A stretch of 64,000 nt of DNA from Demequina sp. NBRC 110051 (GCF_002090055.1 NZ_BBRH01000015.1:62001-126000); one strand, 5' to 3'. Shown: positions 42,347-52,206, counted from the first letter of the stretch. The notes: a model not told the origin generated them from the sequence alone. A program made the numbers and translations.

Positions 42347-43440
42347 TGTACTCGGCCGTCACGTTGGTGACAGGCGGCTGGTGGGAGGTAGTCCTCCGAG
42401 TGCGGTGTGGCGTCGGTCAGTGTTGTAAAACTCGAGCCAGGGTGCAAGGGCTGCGGCGCGGTCGTCGTTGGTGAGGAAGACCTCGCGGTATGCCCATTCG
42501 GTGGCCAGGGTGCGGTTGTAGCGTTCGACTTTGCCGTTTTGCCAGGGGCAGTGGGGCTTGATGAACAGGTGCTTGGCGCCGAGACCTTCAATCACCTCAC
42601 GAACATCGGCGGACTTGGCGTAGCTGAAGTGGTTGTCAGTGATGACCTCACGGATGTGGGTGATGCCGTGAGCGCAGAAGTAGGTCGCTGCGCGGGCCAA
42701 GAAGCCTGCACACGTGTCGCCTTTTTCGTCAGGCAGGATTTCGGAGTAGGCCAGCCTGGAGTGGTCGTCCACCAGTGAATGGACGTAGTCGTATCCGATG
42801 CGGGCGCGCTTCTTCGCGCCGGTCGATCCCATCTGGCGGCCGTGGGCCTTCCAGCCACCGCCATCAGGGATCTTGCCGATCTTCTTGACGTCCATGTGGA
42901 CCAGACCGCCAGGATCATCACGTTCGTAGCGCACCGCGGTGATCTTGGAGGAGCGAATCACCTCGCCGGTAAGCGGGTCGCACTCACGCAGATAGGGGAC
43001 GTGGTGGCGGCGCAGGATCCGTGACACGGTGCGTGGCGCGATGCCCAGTTCAGGCCCGATCCAGTCTTGGCCGCGGCGGCTGTCACGGCGGGCAGTCAGG
43101 ACACGTTGCTCGACGTCTTCAGGGGTGCGGTGGCGGCACGAGCGCGGGCGTGAGGAACGATCCGCCAGTGCGGCAATGCCGTGTTCGTCGAAGCGTGCCA
43201 GCCAGCGATGAGCGCATTGACGAGACACTCATTGAGCTTTCGCGGCATGAGCGACAGCCCACCCCTCGATGCGGACACGCTGCACGAGGAGCTGACGGCC
43301 ACGCTCGTTCAAGCGCGCGTTACGGTGGGACACGAGGACCTCCGGTCGGTAGGCGACTTAGACATCACCCACCGCATCCGGAGGTCCTCCTTTGCGTCAA
43401 CTACCCAGCCGGAGTGTCACCAACCTCCCGGCCGAGTACA
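42347..43440 (-). mobile_element. IS481-family insertion sequence, 1094 bp
   Basis: The left end (42347-42372) and right end (43415-43440) are 26-bp inverted repeats agreeing at 22 of 26 positions: TGTACTCGGCCG, four variable bases, GTTGGTGACA. The element is flanked by a 6-bp direct duplication TCTAGG (42341-42346 and 43441-43446), which includes the coaA TAG stop. Removing the element restores a direct junction from coaA to a 14-mer copy. The intact duplication suggests a recent insertion. The single transposase frame has a nonsense codon. Confidence 0.93.
42359..43333 (-). pseudogene. IS481-family transposase interrupted by an in-frame TGA
   Basis: Translation from GTG 43333 gives an HTH start (SHRNARLNERGRQLLVQRV, then VAHAAKAQ), a TGA at 43229-43231, then VSRQCAHRWLARFDEHG and the whole DDE core: HMDVKKIGK, a second Asp in ITDNHFSYAK, and Glu in NGKVERYNRT. 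Family members read through this point inside the HTH, so a single base change from a sense codon (for example GGA) would explain it. A 289-residue product from GTG 43228 is possible but would lack half of the first HTH. The frame stops inside the left terminal repeat. Confidence 0.85.
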
Positions 43441-43447
43441 TCTAGGC

Positions 43448-43461
43448 GGCCGATGCCGTGG
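43448..43461 (+). repeat. 14-mer GGCCGATGCCGTGG next to the IS and methyltransferase stop
   Basis: An exact copy immediately after the minus-strand methyltransferase stop; before the IS insertion it also followed coaA. Confidence 0.8.
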
Positions 43462-44322
43462 TCACGCGGGTTTGCGAGCCACCAGCGTGAAGGTGGTGGG
43501 GATGCGCGACCGTAGCGGTTCCGGGTACGCGTAGTCCCCGCCGGGCAGCCCCTCCATCAGGTCCGAGAACTTCCACGGCAGCGTCGTTCCCTCGTCGAAG
43601 GCCTCCAAGGCGAGGCCGGAACTCAGCAGCGCCGTCACGGTCTCGGACAGCGCATGCGGATATTCGAGCGTGCGCGGGCTCGTCACGGTGCCGTCGCCGG
43701 CGTAGGTCGACTCGTCGTTCCACTCGATCGCGTCGCCGTTGGCGAAGTACCGGTAGCGGGTCACCAGGCCGTCCGCGGTCTCGTCGAGCGAGTAGAGCGC
43801 GGGATGGCCATCGCGGAGGTAGAAGACGCCTCCGGGACGCAGGAGCGCCGCCACCTGCGCGGCCCATCGATCGAGGTCACGCAGCCACGTGATGGCACCG
43901 ATGGAGGTGTACACGAGGTCGAAGTCGCCCACCACGGCGGCCCTCGCGTCGAGGACGTCCGTCTCCACCCAGGTGGCGGCAAGCCCGAGCTCGGCGGCCA
44001 GTGCCCGAGCGGCCGCGAGCGCCGACGGTGAAAAGTCCACCCCCGTCACACGCGCTCCCGCACGCGCGAGCGAGAGGGTGTCGGTGCCGATGTGGCACTG
44101 CAGGTGGCAGACGTCGAGCCCCGCGATGCCGGCGGGCAGAGAGCGACCGAGCGCCTCGAGGTCGTGGGCCACGACGGCGCTCATGGCGGCCGGGTCGGCG
44201 CGCAGCGCGGCCACCTCGGGATACGCGTCGACATGCAGCGGCACGCGCGCCTCCCAGTTGGCGAGGTTGACGGACCTCGCCTCCTCCCAACTCACGGTGG
44301 CGTCGGCGCCCAGTTCACTCAT
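43462..44322 (-). CDS. Class I SAM-dependent methyltransferase (small molecule type)
   Basis: The protein has 286 residues with the SAM-binding motif VCHLQCHIGTDTLSLARAGA and the following VTGVDFSPSALAAAR. A C-terminal part rich in aromatic residues (PWKFSDLMEGLPGGDYAYPE) may form the substrate cap. There is no rRNA-type target motif, so a small-molecule substrate is more likely. ATG 44322 lies 6 bases after TAGGTT (44329-44334). Confidence 0.85.
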   Translation of the reverse strand: MSELGADATVSWEEARSVNLANWEARVPLHVDAYPEVAALRADPAAMSAVVAHDLEALGRSLPAGIAGLDVCHLQCHIGTDTLSLARAGARVTGVDFSPSALAAARALAAELGLAATWVETDVLDARAAVVGDFDLVYTSIGAITWLRDLDRWAAQVAALLRPGGVFYLRDGHPALYSLDETADGLVTRYRYFANGDAIEWNDESTYAGDGTVTSPRTLEYPHALSETVTALLSSGLALEAFDEGTTLPWKFSDLMEGLPGGDYAYPEPLRSRIPTTFTLVARKPA

Positions 44323-44331
44323 GGACCGAAC

Positions 44332-45198
44332 CTAGTCCTGTGAGTCCTCCCCCGGTGCGGTGGGCTCATTGCCCTCGGGATCGGCCGTGCGGCGCCGGCG
44401 CGCCAGCGGGATCTGACCGGTGAAACTTTCGCGCCGCTCCGCGCGGTGTTCCGCGCGGTGCTCGCGCCGCTCGAGGCGCTGCCGCTCGGCCTCGGCCGCC
44501 CGTTCGCGCTCCTCGGGCGTGAGGCTCGCCTCGATGTCGCTGACGAGGTCGGGAAGGTCGGGCGACGTCAGGCCGAACCAGCCCAAGATCCGGTCGACGA
44601 AGAAGCCGAACACCACGCCGGCGATCACCCCAATGACGATCGACAGCACCAGGTTGTCCTCGGGGAAGATCGCGCCCGCGATGGTGCCCAGCGCGACGCT
44701 CCAGATCGCCCACATGCCGGCACCGATCGCGTCGACGCCCATGAAGCGGCTGTGGGGGAACCGCAGCGCGCCAGCGGCCAGGTTGACCACGACCCTGCCG
44801 CCCGGCACGAACCTCGCGGCGATGATGAACGTCGTGCCCCGACGCTCGAGCTGCGTCTCTGCCCAGTCGAGCGAGCGGCGCCAACGGTCGCGCTTGAATA
44901 GGCGCCACTGGGCGATGTTTGCCTTCGCGCCGATGAGGTACGCGATCTGGTCGCCGAGCCATGCGCCCAGTGCCGCGCACACGAGGATCAGCAGCAGGAT
45001 GGGCGAGCCGGTCTGGTACGAGGTGGTCGAGGTCGCGATCACCACGGACTCGCTCGGCACCACGGGGAAAAAGCCGTCCACCATGGACACGCCGACGATG
45101 CCGGGGTAGATCCACAGGGACTCTGACAGCTCCAGCACCCATTCCTCGACGGTCGAGGAGAAGTGAAGAATCCAGTCGGTGAAACTACGGTCGGTCAC
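44332..45198 (-). CDS. DedA-family membrane protein
   Basis: The protein has 288 residues with about five or six hydrophobic segments and DedA motifs: GFFPVVPSESVVIATS near the N-terminus and FIIAARFVPGGRVVVNLAAG in the middle. DedA proteins are flippase-like membrane proteins involved in envelope homeostasis and polyprenyl-phosphate or phospholipid recycling. The C-terminus is a charged Glu/Arg-rich tail (residues about 225-288). GTG 45198 lies 6 bases after AACACT (45205-45210). Confidence 0.9.
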   Translation of the reverse strand: MTDRSFTDWILHFSSTVEEWVLELSESLWIYPGIVGVSMVDGFFPVVPSESVVIATSTTSYQTGSPILLLILVCAALGAWLGDQIAYLIGAKANIAQWRLFKRDRWRRSLDWAETQLERRGTTFIIAARFVPGGRVVVNLAAGALRFPHSRFMGVDAIGAGMWAIWSVALGTIAGAIFPEDNLVLSIVIGVIAGVVFGFFVDRILGWFGLTSPDLPDLVSDIEASLTPEERERAAEAERQRLERREHRAEHRAERRESFTGQIPLARRRRTADPEGNEPTAPGEDSQD

Positions 45199-45292
45199 GG
45201 CATCAGTGTTTCAGTCCCTGGGGTTGCCCGCGATGGGGAACCCCCCTGATCCGCGGCCGCTGAGGGATGACTCTCCCCCGCCCACTGGTGGC

Positions 45293-46657
45293 TCAGGAAA
45301 GCGCCAGCCGCTCGGTCACCACAGCGGCCAGCGCCTGCGCGTGACGCTGCGCGTCGGCCGGCGTCGAGGCCTCGACCATGACGCGCACCAGGGGCTCCGT
45401 GCCCGAGGGACGCAGGAGTACGCGCCCGGACTTGCCCAGCTCGCGGCGCGCCGCGCTCACGGCGCTCTGCACACCCGCGTCGGTGTGGACGCGGCTGCGA
45501 TCCACGCCCGAGACGTTGACGAGAATCTGCGGCAGCGTCTCGATCGTGGCGCACTGGTCACGCAGCGGGCCCGACTCGCGCACGCGCGCGCCAATTAGCA
45601 GGCTCGTGAGCACGCCGTCGCCCGTCGTGGCGTAGTCGGACACGATCACGTGGCCCGACTGCTCGCCGCCCAGGCTGTAGCCACCCTCGCGCATGGCCTC
45701 AAGCACGTAGCGGTCACCCACCGCGGACTCGATGATGGTGATGCCCGCGGCATCCATGGCGCGGTGGAGGCCCAGGTTGCTCATCACGGTCGCGACGAGC
45801 GTGTCGTGGTACAGGCTGCCGGCGTCCTTCATCGCGATCGCGAGCAGGCCCATGATCTGGTCGCCGTTGACGAGCGCGCCGGTGTGGTCCGCGGCGAGGC
45901 AGCGGTCAGCGTCGCCGTCATACGCGATGCCAAAGTCCGCACCCTCGGCGACCACGCGGTCCTGCAGGGCGCCCATGTGGGTCGAGCCGGCGCCGTCGTT
46001 GATGTTGAGGCCGTCGGGCTGGTCGTGGATCGCGATCACGGTGGCGCCGGCGGCGGCGAGCGCCTGCGGGCCCACGGTGGACGCGGCGCCGTGTGCGGTG
46101 TCGACCACGATCGTGAGGCCCGTGAGGGGCTCCTCTGCACCGGCGAACGAGCGCACGGCCGCGACGGAGTGGTCGACAAAGTCGCTCGCGAGGTGGGACG
46201 CGTCCTGGATGGAACCCACGGCGGCGCCGGTGGGACGTTGCCACGGCTCGCGCAGGCGCTCCTCGATGAGGTCCTCGACGGCGTCGTCGAGCTTGTGCCC
46301 GCCGCGGGAGAAGAACTTGATGCCGTTGTCGGGCATGGGGTTGTGGGATGCGGAGATCACGACACCGAGGTCGGCCTCGACGGCATCCGTCAGGTAGGCG
46401 ACGCCTGGCGTGGGGAGGACACCCACGTCGAGGACGTCCACGCCGGCGGACGCGAGGCCCGCCGCCACGGCGTGAGAGAGGAATTGGCCGGACACGCGAG
46501 TGTCGCGGCCCAGCACGGCCTTGGGGCGGTGCCCGGAGAACTCTCCGCGCTCCGCCAGGACCCTGGCCGCAGACACGGCGAGGTCCACGGCCAGCTCTGC
46601 CGTGACATCACGGTTAGCCAGGCCGCGGACCCCGTCCGTGCCGAAAAGTCGCGCCAT
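45293..46657 (-). CDS. glmM: Phosphoglucosamine mutase
   Basis: The enzyme converts glucosamine 6-phosphate to glucosamine 1-phosphate for UDP-GlcNAc. The protein has 454 residues with the N-terminal GTDGVRGLAN, the active phosphoserine loop VVISASHNPMPDNG, the metal loop YDGDADRCL and the C-terminal RPSGTEPLVRVMVEA. It lies 13 bases after rpsI and is cotranscribed with rplM-rpsI. Confidence 0.97.
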   Translation of the reverse strand: MARLFGTDGVRGLANRDVTAELAVDLAVSAARVLAERGEFSGHRPKAVLGRDTRVSGQFLSHAVAAGLASAGVDVLDVGVLPTPGVAYLTDAVEADLGVVISASHNPMPDNGIKFFSRGGHKLDDAVEDLIEERLREPWQRPTGAAVGSIQDASHLASDFVDHSVAAVRSFAGAEEPLTGLTIVVDTAHGAASTVGPQALAAAGATVIAIHDQPDGLNINDGAGSTHMGALQDRVVAEGADFGIAYDGDADRCLAADHTGALVNGDQIMGLLAIAMKDAGSLYHDTLVATVMSNLGLHRAMDAAGITIIESAVGDRYVLEAMREGGYSLGGEQSGHVIVSDYATTGDGVLTSLLIGARVRESGPLRDQCATIETLPQILVNVSGVDRSRVHTDAGVQSAVSAARRELGKSGRVLLRPSGTEPLVRVMVEASTPADAQRHAQALAAVVTERLALS

Positions 46658-46670
46658 GCGCGGTTTCTGC

Positions 46671-47150
46671 TTAGCGCTTCGAGTACTGCGGAGCGCGGCG
46701 GGCCTTCTTGAGACCGGCCTTCTTGCGCTCGACCACGCGAGCGTCGCGGGTGAGGAAGCCGGCCTTCTTCAGGGCCGGACGGTTGGTCTCCTCGTCGATC
46801 TCGTTCAGCGCACGCGAGACGCCCAGGCGCAGCGCGCCGGCCTGACCCGAGGGGCCACCGCCGGTGATGCGGGCGTGCACGTCGAACTTGCCCTCGATGT
46901 CGAGGAGCGAGAACGGGTCGTTCACGAGCTGCTGGTGCACCTTGTTGGGGAAGTAATCCTCAAGGGTGCGGCCGTTGATCTTCCACTGACCCGAGCCGGG
47001 GACCAGGCGCACGCGCGCGATGGCCTCCTTGCGACGGCCGAGGCCGGCGCCGGGAGCAATGGCCGAGGTGCCCTTGCCGCGCTCGGGCGCGGACTCGGAG
47101 GTGTACTCGGTGGGGGTGTCGTTCTCGACGGTGTCAGTCACGTCTGCCAC
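46671..47150 (-). CDS. rpsI: 30S ribosomal protein S9 (uS9)
   Basis: The protein has 159 residues. A 37-residue non-conserved N-terminal extension precedes the core [17 protein letters not shown]; the protein ends in the conserved APQYSKR that reaches the ribosomal P site. The GTG start lies 29 bases after the rplM stop. Confidence 0.97.
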   Translation of the reverse strand: MADVTDTVENDTPTEYTSESAPERGKGTSAIAPGAGLGRRKEAIARVRLVPGSGQWKINGRTLEDYFPNKVHQQLVNDPFSLLDIEGKFDVHARITGGGPSGQAGALRLGVSRALNEIDEETNRPALKKAGFLTRDARVVERKKAGLKKARRAPQYSKR

Positions 47151-47179
47151 TTCAATCAGTCCTTGTGTCCGTCGGCGCG

Positions 47180-47623
47180 TTACTGCGCGACCTGGGTAAT
47201 CTCGAACGCCTGCGGCTGCTGCGCGGCGTGGGGGTGCTCAGAGCCGGCGTAGACCTTGAGCTTGGTCAGCTGGGCACGGCCAAGCTTGGTGCGGGGAAGC
47301 ATGCCCTTGACAGCGTTCTCGATGACGCGCTGGGGGTTCTTCTCGAGCAGCTCGCCGATCGGCACGGCCTTGAGCCCGCCCGGGTGACCCGAGTGACGGT
47401 AGACCATCTTGTCGGTGGACTTGTTGCCGGACAGCGAAATCTTGTCGGCGTTGATGACGATGACGAAGTCACCGCCGTCGACGTGGGGGGCGAAGGTCGC
47501 CTTGTGCTTGCCGCGGAGCAGCGAAGCGGCCTGGGAGGCCAGACGACCGAGAACCACGTCAGTAGCGTCGATGACGTACCAGTTCTTGGTGACGTCACCC
47601 GGCTTGGGAGAATACGTACGCAC
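47180..47623 (-). CDS. rplM: 50S ribosomal protein L13 (uL13)
   Basis: The protein has 147 residues of standard length with [20 protein letters not shown] and [16 protein letters not shown]. The GTG start has an agaagg ribosome site. It is first gene of rplM-rpsI-glmM, with a strong promoter 118 bases upstream. Confidence 0.97.
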   Translation of the reverse strand: MRTYSPKPGDVTKNWYVIDATDVVLGRLASQAASLLRGKHKATFAPHVDGGDFVIVINADKISLSGNKSTDKMVYRHSGHPGGLKAVPIGELLEKNPQRVIENAVKGMLPRTKLGRAQLTKLKVYAGSEHPHAAQQPQAFEITQVAQ

Positions 47624-47740
47624 TGTGAAGCCTTCTTACTTGTTAACGATGGGCGCTGCGGGTGCAACGCGAGGTTCGGTCGGCGGGTCCTGCGGAGGCG
47701 AGTGGGAGGCACTTCCAGCCGGAACGCACAACGACAGACG

Positions 47741-47770
47741 ATTGTACCGGCGTGGTGGCTTGACGGTCAA
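47741..47770 (-). promoter_or_regulatory. Promoter of rplM-rpsI-glmM
   Basis: On the minus strand, -35 TTGACC (47765-47770) and -10 TACAAT (47741-47746) with an 18-base spacer. This is the best housekeeping-type promoter in the window apart from that of infA, and it leaves a leader of about 110 bases. Confidence 0.8.
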
Positions 47771-47834
47771 TTCGTAGCGAGTCCGGGCTCCGGCGGTTGT
47801 ACTGTCGCCCCATCATCATCTCCCGGAGGCCCCT

Positions 47835-48527
47835 GTGACGTCCACGCGATCCCTGCTTGTCCTCCATGTCAGTGACGAGCGTCCCCACGCGCCGGGCTAT
47901 CAGCGGCTCCTCGACGAGCTCAACCGAGCGACCCTGGCCGGCGTGAGGGCGGCCGGCTGGGAGCCGACGCTGGTAGCGACGGATACGGCCGATGTCGACG
48001 AGGTCCTCACCCTCGCCCGGACGGCCGATGCCGTGGTCATCATGGGCGGCGAGGACGTCACCCCGGCGCTGTACGGCGGGGCCGAAGAGTATCCCGATGG
48101 CGGGCATCATGTGCCGCACTCCGACGACGTGCTGCTGGCGGTCATCCGCGACGCGATCGCACGCCGCTCTCCCCTGCTGGGCATCTGTCGGGGCCAGCAG
48201 CTGCTCAACGTCGCGTGCGGGGGCACCCTGGTGCAGCACATGGAGGGCCACCGTCTCACCGGCGACCAGGTGTGGGTGCGCACGCGCCTGAGCGAGGACG
48301 CGGCGCTCTCCCCCGGCGCACACGTCTGGTGCACTCACCATCAGGCGGTCGCAGAGGTCGGCAAGAACCTCACCGTGGTAGCCCGTGCCGCCGATGGTGT
48401 GATCGAGGCCCTCGCCCACGATCACGCTCCGGTCCTCGGCGTGCAGTGGCACCCCGAGCATCCAGCCGTCGCGGCGGTCGAGGTCCCCGCGCTGCTCGCG
48501 CGGGTGACGGAGAAGGTTCCCGCCTAG
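47835..48527 (+). CDS. Peptidase C26 family gamma-glutamyl hydrolase (PuuD-like)
   Basis: The protein has 230 residues with a class I glutamine amidotransferase-like fold. The catalytic Cys is in LLGICRGQQLLNVACGG and the His/Glu pair is in GVQWHPEHP. Relatives cleave gamma-glutamyl-GABA or similar conjugates in polyamine breakdown; no other puu genes are nearby. A ggagg site precedes GTG 47835. One in-frame 14-mer (48023-48036) is read as ADAVV. The stop overlaps the truA stop by four bases. Confidence 0.88.
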   Translation: MTSTRSLLVLHVSDERPHAPGYQRLLDELNRATLAGVRAAGWEPTLVATDTADVDEVLTLARTADAVVIMGGEDVTPALYGGAEEYPDGGHHVPHSDDVLLAVIRDAIARRSPLLGICRGQQLLNVACGGTLVQHMEGHRLTGDQVWVRTRLSEDAALSPGAHVWCTHHQAVAEVGKNLTVVARAADGVIEALAHDHAPVLGVQWHPEHPAVAAVEVPALLARVTEKVPA

Positions 48528-49411
48528 TCGAGCGGCTCTCGGCGCGCCCGTGTGAGCTCCGCGCGGGCGGCAAGGTCGGCATCGGCCGGATACGACACCT
48601 GCTCGAGCGTAAGACCGTGCGCCGGCGCCACGGCGACCGCCTGGGACCGCGCGGCGGAGCCCGCCACCGCGGCGAGCCACTGTCCATCGCGCCTACCCTG
48701 GCCGAGCGGAAGCACCGCGCCCACCAGGGAGCGCACCATGGAGTGGCAGAACGCGTCCGCGCGGACGGTGGCGACTACCAGGCCCGTGTCGGGGCCGGCC
48801 GTGACGCGCTCCCACGAGAACTCGGTGAGATCGCGAATGGTGGTCGCGCCGGGACGCGCCTTACAGAAGGCGGCGAAATCCCTCAGCCCCGTGAGGGTCG
48901 CGGCGGCGTCGTTGAGCGCGTCCACATGGAGTTCACCGTCGACGTGCAGCACGTGGCGGCGCGTGAGCGGATCGCGCAGGTCGAGCCGGTCGCAGATGCG
49001 ATACGCGTAGCGCCTCTCGGTGGCCGAGAAACGGGCGTCAAACCCCTCGGGAGCCTCTCGCACGTCGAGGATCACGATGTCGTCGGGGGTCGTCCCGTCG
49101 AGACGTGCTCGTAGCCCCTCGGCCGGTGTGCGGCCGGAGCGACCGGGCATGGCCTGCCACGCATGGAGCGGCACGTCCACGTGGGCGACCTGGTGGCGCG
49201 CGTGCACCCCCGCGTCGGTGCGTCCGGCCACGGTGAGACGAGCGCCCAGGCCCTCGCCGGTCACGGGATCACGGATGATACGCGCGAGCGCACCCTCCAT
49301 CTCTCCCTGCACGGTCCTGAGGCCCGGTTGAACGGCCCAGCCCGCGAAGTCGGTGCCGTCGTAGGAAAACGCGAGACGGGCCCGCACGACCTGGCTGGAT
49401 AGCTCGGTCAT
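48524..49411 (-). CDS. truA: tRNA pseudouridine synthase A (positions 38-40)
   Basis: The protein has 295 residues with the catalytic Asp in VAGRTDAGVHARHQVAHVD and FSYDGTDFAGWAVQPGLRT at the N-terminus. An internal stretch of 'RMVRSLVG'-type sequence (HSMVRSLVGAVLPLGQGRR) closes the active site. It is the last gene of the infA-rpmJ-rpsM-rpsK-rpoA-rplQ-truA group. Confidence 0.95.
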   Translation of the reverse strand: MTELSSQVVRARLAFSYDGTDFAGWAVQPGLRTVQGEMEGALARIIRDPVTGEGLGARLTVAGRTDAGVHARHQVAHVDVPLHAWQAMPGRSGRTPAEGLRARLDGTTPDDIVILDVREAPEGFDARFSATERRYAYRICDRLDLRDPLTRRHVLHVDGELHVDALNDAAATLTGLRDFAAFCKARPGATTIRDLTEFSWERVTAGPDTGLVVATVRADAFCHSMVRSLVGAVLPLGQGRRDGQWLAAVAGSAARSQAVAVAPAHGLTLEQVSYPADADLAARAELTRARREPLD

Positions 49412-49470
49412 GCGGGCCCGTCTCGTGAGTGGCGCGCTACGCGGGGTGACCCGCGCATCGGCCGTCTGTC

Positions 49471-50004
49471 TTACTTGTCGTCGCCCTCGGCGGGAGCCTC
49501 GGCGGCAGCCTCAGCCTCGACGGCCTCGGTCTCGGTGGCCTCGGCCTCGACGGCGGGCTCCTCAACCTTCTCGGCCTTCGCCTTCTTGGGGGCGGCCTTC
49601 TTGGTGGCCTTCTCGGCCTCCTTGGCGACAGCCTTCTTGGCGGGGGCACCGAACTCGACGAGCTCGATCACGGCCATGGGGGCGTTGTCGCCCTTGCGGT
49701 TGCCGATCTTGGTGATGCGGGTGTAGCCGCCATCACGCTCAGCGAAGCCGGGGCCGATCTCGGTGAACAGGGTGTGCACGACGCCCTTGTCCGAGAGGAT
49801 GCCGAGCACGCGACGGCGCGACGCGAGGTCGCCACGCTTGGCGAACGTCACCAGACGCTCGGCGTAGGGACGCAGGCGCTTGGCCTTGGTGACGGTGGTG
49901 GTGATGCGGCCGTGCTCGAACAGGCTCTGCGCGAGGTTGGCGAGCATCTGACGCTCGTGCGCAGGACCGCCGCCGAGACGGGCTCCCTTGGTGGGGGTAG
50001 GCAT
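49471..50004 (-). CDS. rplQ: 50S ribosomal protein L17 (bL17) with C-terminal extension
   Basis: The protein has 177 residues. The core (residues 1-120; [20 protein letters not shown]) is followed by a roughly 55-residue extension, first Lys/Ala-rich and then Ala/Glu-rich, ending in GDDK. Extensions on L17 are common in actinobacteria; this one belongs to a set of low-complexity tails in this cluster. It lies 18 bases after rpoA. Confidence 0.96.
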   Translation of the reverse strand: MPTPTKGARLGGGPAHERQMLANLAQSLFEHGRITTTVTKAKRLRPYAERLVTFAKRGDLASRRRVLGILSDKGVVHTLFTEIGPGFAERDGGYTRITKIGNRKGDNAPMAVIELVEFGAPAKKAVAKEAEKATKKAAPKKAKAEKVEEPAVEAEATETEAVEAEAAAEAPAEGDDK

Positions 50005-50022
50005 GGTTCTTCGTTCTCCTAG

Positions 50023-51012
50023 TTACTCTTCGCTGCCCGAGAAGTACACGCCCTGGGCGTTGGCGCCGTACTCGACGCCACCGTCCTTGAGCGAGAAGCC
50101 CAGCTCCGCGAGCTTCTCCTTGACCTCGGTGATCGACTTCTGCCCGAAGTTGCGGATATCCATCAGGTCCGCCTCCGAGCGGGCGGTCAGCTCGCCCACG
50201 GTGTGAATGCCCTCGCGCTTGAGGCAGTTGTACGAGCGCTGGGTGAGGTTCAGCTCCTCGATGGGCTGGTTGTAGTCCTCTTCGAGCGACTCGTCGGTGT
50301 CCGACGGGCCGATCTCGATGCCCTCGGCGGCCTCGTTGAGGCCACGGGCGAGCGAGAACAACTCAACCAGCGTCGAACCGGCCGAGGCCAGCGCGTCGCG
50401 AGCGGAGATCGAGTTCTTGGTCTCGACGTCGATGATCAGCTCGTCAAAGTCGGTGCGCTGCGCGACACGGGTCGCCTGCACCTTGTAGGTGACCTTGAGC
50501 ACCGGCGAGTAGATCGAGTCGACGGGGATCTGGCCGATCTCGGCGTCGTAGCTCTTGTTCATCGAGGCGGGCACGTAGCCGCGGCCGCGCTCGACGGTCA
50601 GCTCGACCTCGAAGCGGGCCTTCGAGTTGAGGGTCGCGACGTGCAGGTCGGGGTTGTGGATCTCCACACCGGCCGGCGGCGCGATGTCGGCGGCCGTGAC
50701 GGCGCCGGCACCCGACTTGCGCAGGTACATCACGACGGGCTCGTCGTGCTCCGAGGAGACGACCAGGTTCTTGAGGTTCAGCAGGATCTCGGTGACATCC
50801 TCCTTCACGCCCTCGATCGTCGAGAACTCGTGGAGGACGCCCTCGAAACGCACCGACGTCACGGCCGCGCCCGGGATGGACGACAGCAGCGTGCGGCGCA
50901 GCGAGTTGCCGAGCGTGTAGCCGAAGCCAGGCTCGAGCGGCTTGAGGGAGAACTGCGAACGGTTGTCCGAAATGACCTTCTCGGTCAGCGTGGGACGCTG
51001 TGCGATGAGCAC
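50023..51012 (-). CDS. rpoA: RNA polymerase alpha subunit
   Basis: The protein has 329 residues. The N-terminal assembly domain includes [20 protein letters not shown]; an acidic linker ([16 protein letters not shown]) leads to the C-terminal DNA-binding domain with [16 protein letters not shown] and [23 protein letters not shown] 51012 has an aaagga ribosome site. rpsD, which often precedes rpoA in actinobacteria, is not here. Confidence 0.97.
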   Translation of the reverse strand: MLIAQRPTLTEKVISDNRSQFSLKPLEPGFGYTLGNSLRRTLLSSIPGAAVTSVRFEGVLHEFSTIEGVKEDVTEILLNLKNLVVSSEHDEPVVMYLRKSGAGAVTAADIAPPAGVEIHNPDLHVATLNSKARFEVELTVERGRGYVPASMNKSYDAEIGQIPVDSIYSPVLKVTYKVQATRVAQRTDFDELIIDVETKNSISARDALASAGSTLVELFSLARGLNEAAEGIEIGPSDTDESLEEDYNQPIEELNLTQRSYNCLKREGIHTVGELTARSEADLMDIRNFGQKSITEVKEKLAELGFSLKDGGVEYGANAQGVYFSGSEE

Positions 51013-51112
51013 TGTTCATTTCCTTTCCGAGCACCCGCTATTTGATGCTCGCAAGTCCTGCCGGATCGGTCCGACAGGGTGGAGGTTCTTCAGTTGAAAG
51101 GATCTTGGGTGC

Positions 51113-51178
51113 GGCCGATGCCGTGGGCACCGGCCGCCTCCAAGGAGGCGGGGTCGCGAGGCGGGCTTCGTAGCCCGC
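51113..51178. other. Spacer hairpins between rpsK and rpoA
   Basis: The 183-base gap holds one 14-mer (51113-51126), a 7-bp hairpin ccgcctc/gaggcgg (51134-51151) and a 7-bp hairpin gcgggct/agcccgc (51161-51178). They could attenuate or process the transcript before rpoA; no promoter was recognised. Confidence 0.5.
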
Positions 51179-51195
51179 GCCGCGGCCCCCGTTCG

Positions 51196-51585
51196 CTAGT
51201 TGCGGCGACGCTTGGGCGGACGGCAGCCGTTGTGCGCCTGCGGGGTGACGTCCTTGATGGAGGTCACCTCGAGGCCGGCGGCGGTGAGCGAACGGATCGC
51301 GGTGTCGCGACCGGAGCCCGGGCCCTTGACGAAGACGTCGACCTTGCTCATGCCGGCGTCCTGCGCACGGCGAGCGGCAGCCTCCGCGGCCATCTGGGCG
51401 GCGTAGGGGGTCGACTTACGCGAACCCTTAAAGCCCACCTGGCCGGAGGACGACCACGACACCACGGCGCCCGAGGGGTCCGTGATGGAGATGATCGTGT
51501 TGTTGAACGTCGACTTGATGTGCGCCTGACCGTGCGCGACGGTCTTCTTGATCTTCTTGCGCGGCTTACGAGTGGGAGCGGCCAT
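51196..51585 (-). CDS. rpsK: 30S ribosomal protein S11 (uS11)
   Basis: The protein has 129 residues with [39 protein letters not shown] and the conserved end [11 protein letters not shown]. Only 3 bases separate it from rpsM. Confidence 0.97.
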   Translation of the reverse strand: MAAPTRKPRKKIKKTVAHGQAHIKSTFNNTIISITDPSGAVVSWSSSGQVGFKGSRKSTPYAAQMAAEAAARRAQDAGMSKVDVFVKGPGSGRDTAIRSLTAAGLEVTSIKDVTPQAHNGCRPPKRRRN

Positions 51586-51588
51586 GGG

Positions 51589-51957
51589 TTACTTCTTCTT
51601 TCCGGCGACGGTCTTCTTGCGGCCCTTGCGGGTACGCGCATTGGTCTTGGTGCGCTGTCCGCGGACAGGCATGCCGCGGCGGTGACGAAGACCCTGGTAG
51701 TTGCCGATCTCGACCTTGCGGCGGATGTCGGCCTGCACCTCGCGGCGGAGGTCGCCCTCGACGGTGAAGTTGGCCTCGATGTAGTCACGGAGCGCGACGA
51801 GCTGCTCGTCGTTCGCCTCCTTGACACGCAGGTCCTCGCTGATGCCGGTGGCGGCGAGGATCTGCTGGGCGCGGGTACGGCCGATGCCGTAGATGTACGT
51901 GAGTGCGATCACCATGCGCTTTTCGCGCGGGATGTCGACACCAACAATGCGTGCCAT
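51589..51957 (-). CDS. rpsM: 30S ribosomal protein S13 (uS13)
   Basis: The protein has 122 residues with [36 protein letters not shown] and the basic tail [11 protein letters not shown] that contacts tRNA. A 135-base gap separates it from rpmJ; nothing beyond short GC hairpins was seen there. Confidence 0.97.
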   Translation of the reverse strand: MARIVGVDIPREKRMVIALTYIYGIGRTRAQQILAATGISEDLRVKEANDEQLVALRDYIEANFTVEGDLRREVQADIRRKVEIGNYQGLRHRRGMPVRGQRTKTNARTRKGRKKTVAGKKK

Positions 51958-52092
51958 TGTCTTGTTTCTACTCCTGAGTAGTCGGAGGTCTGACGCTCAC
52001 ACGTCCCGCGGGGGGTTTCTTGGTGCGGGCCCCGGCCTCCGAGCCGAGGGATTGCCGTGCTGGCTGTGTGAGCGCGGTCTGTCTTGAGTTGT

Positions 52093-52206
52093 CTAGCCCT
52101 GACGCTGCTTGTGGCGCAGGTTGTCGCAAATGACCATGACACGGCCGTTACGACGGATGACCTTGCACTTATCGCAGATGGGCTTGACGCTGGGCTTAAC
52201 CTTCAT
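52093..52206 (-). CDS. rpmJ: 50S ribosomal protein L36 (bL36), zinc-binding form
   Basis: The protein has 37 residues: [15 protein letters not shown], then a basic stretch and [13 protein letters not shown]. Cys11, Cys14, Cys27 and His32 form the zinc ribbon, so this is the zinc-containing paralogue. It lies 51 bases after infA and 135 bases before rpsM. Confidence 0.95.
   Translation of the reverse strand: MKVKPSVKPICDKCKVIRRNGRVMVICDNLRHKQRQG

Noticed and set aside
43229-43231. TGA in the transposase as selenocysteine or programmed frameshifting
   Set aside because: No SECIS-like hairpin or slippery run is visible and IS481 elements normally use one frame; a nonsense mutation is simpler.
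43096-43302. 68-residue frame antisense-shifted at the transposase start as a second IS gene
   Set aside because: It is the +1 frame of the transposase HTH region and does not match an accessory orfA; IS481 has one gene.
51013-51195. Missing rpsD between rpsK and rpoA as a deletion
   Set aside because: Many Micrococcales encode rpsD elsewhere; nothing in the spacer looks like a gene remnant.
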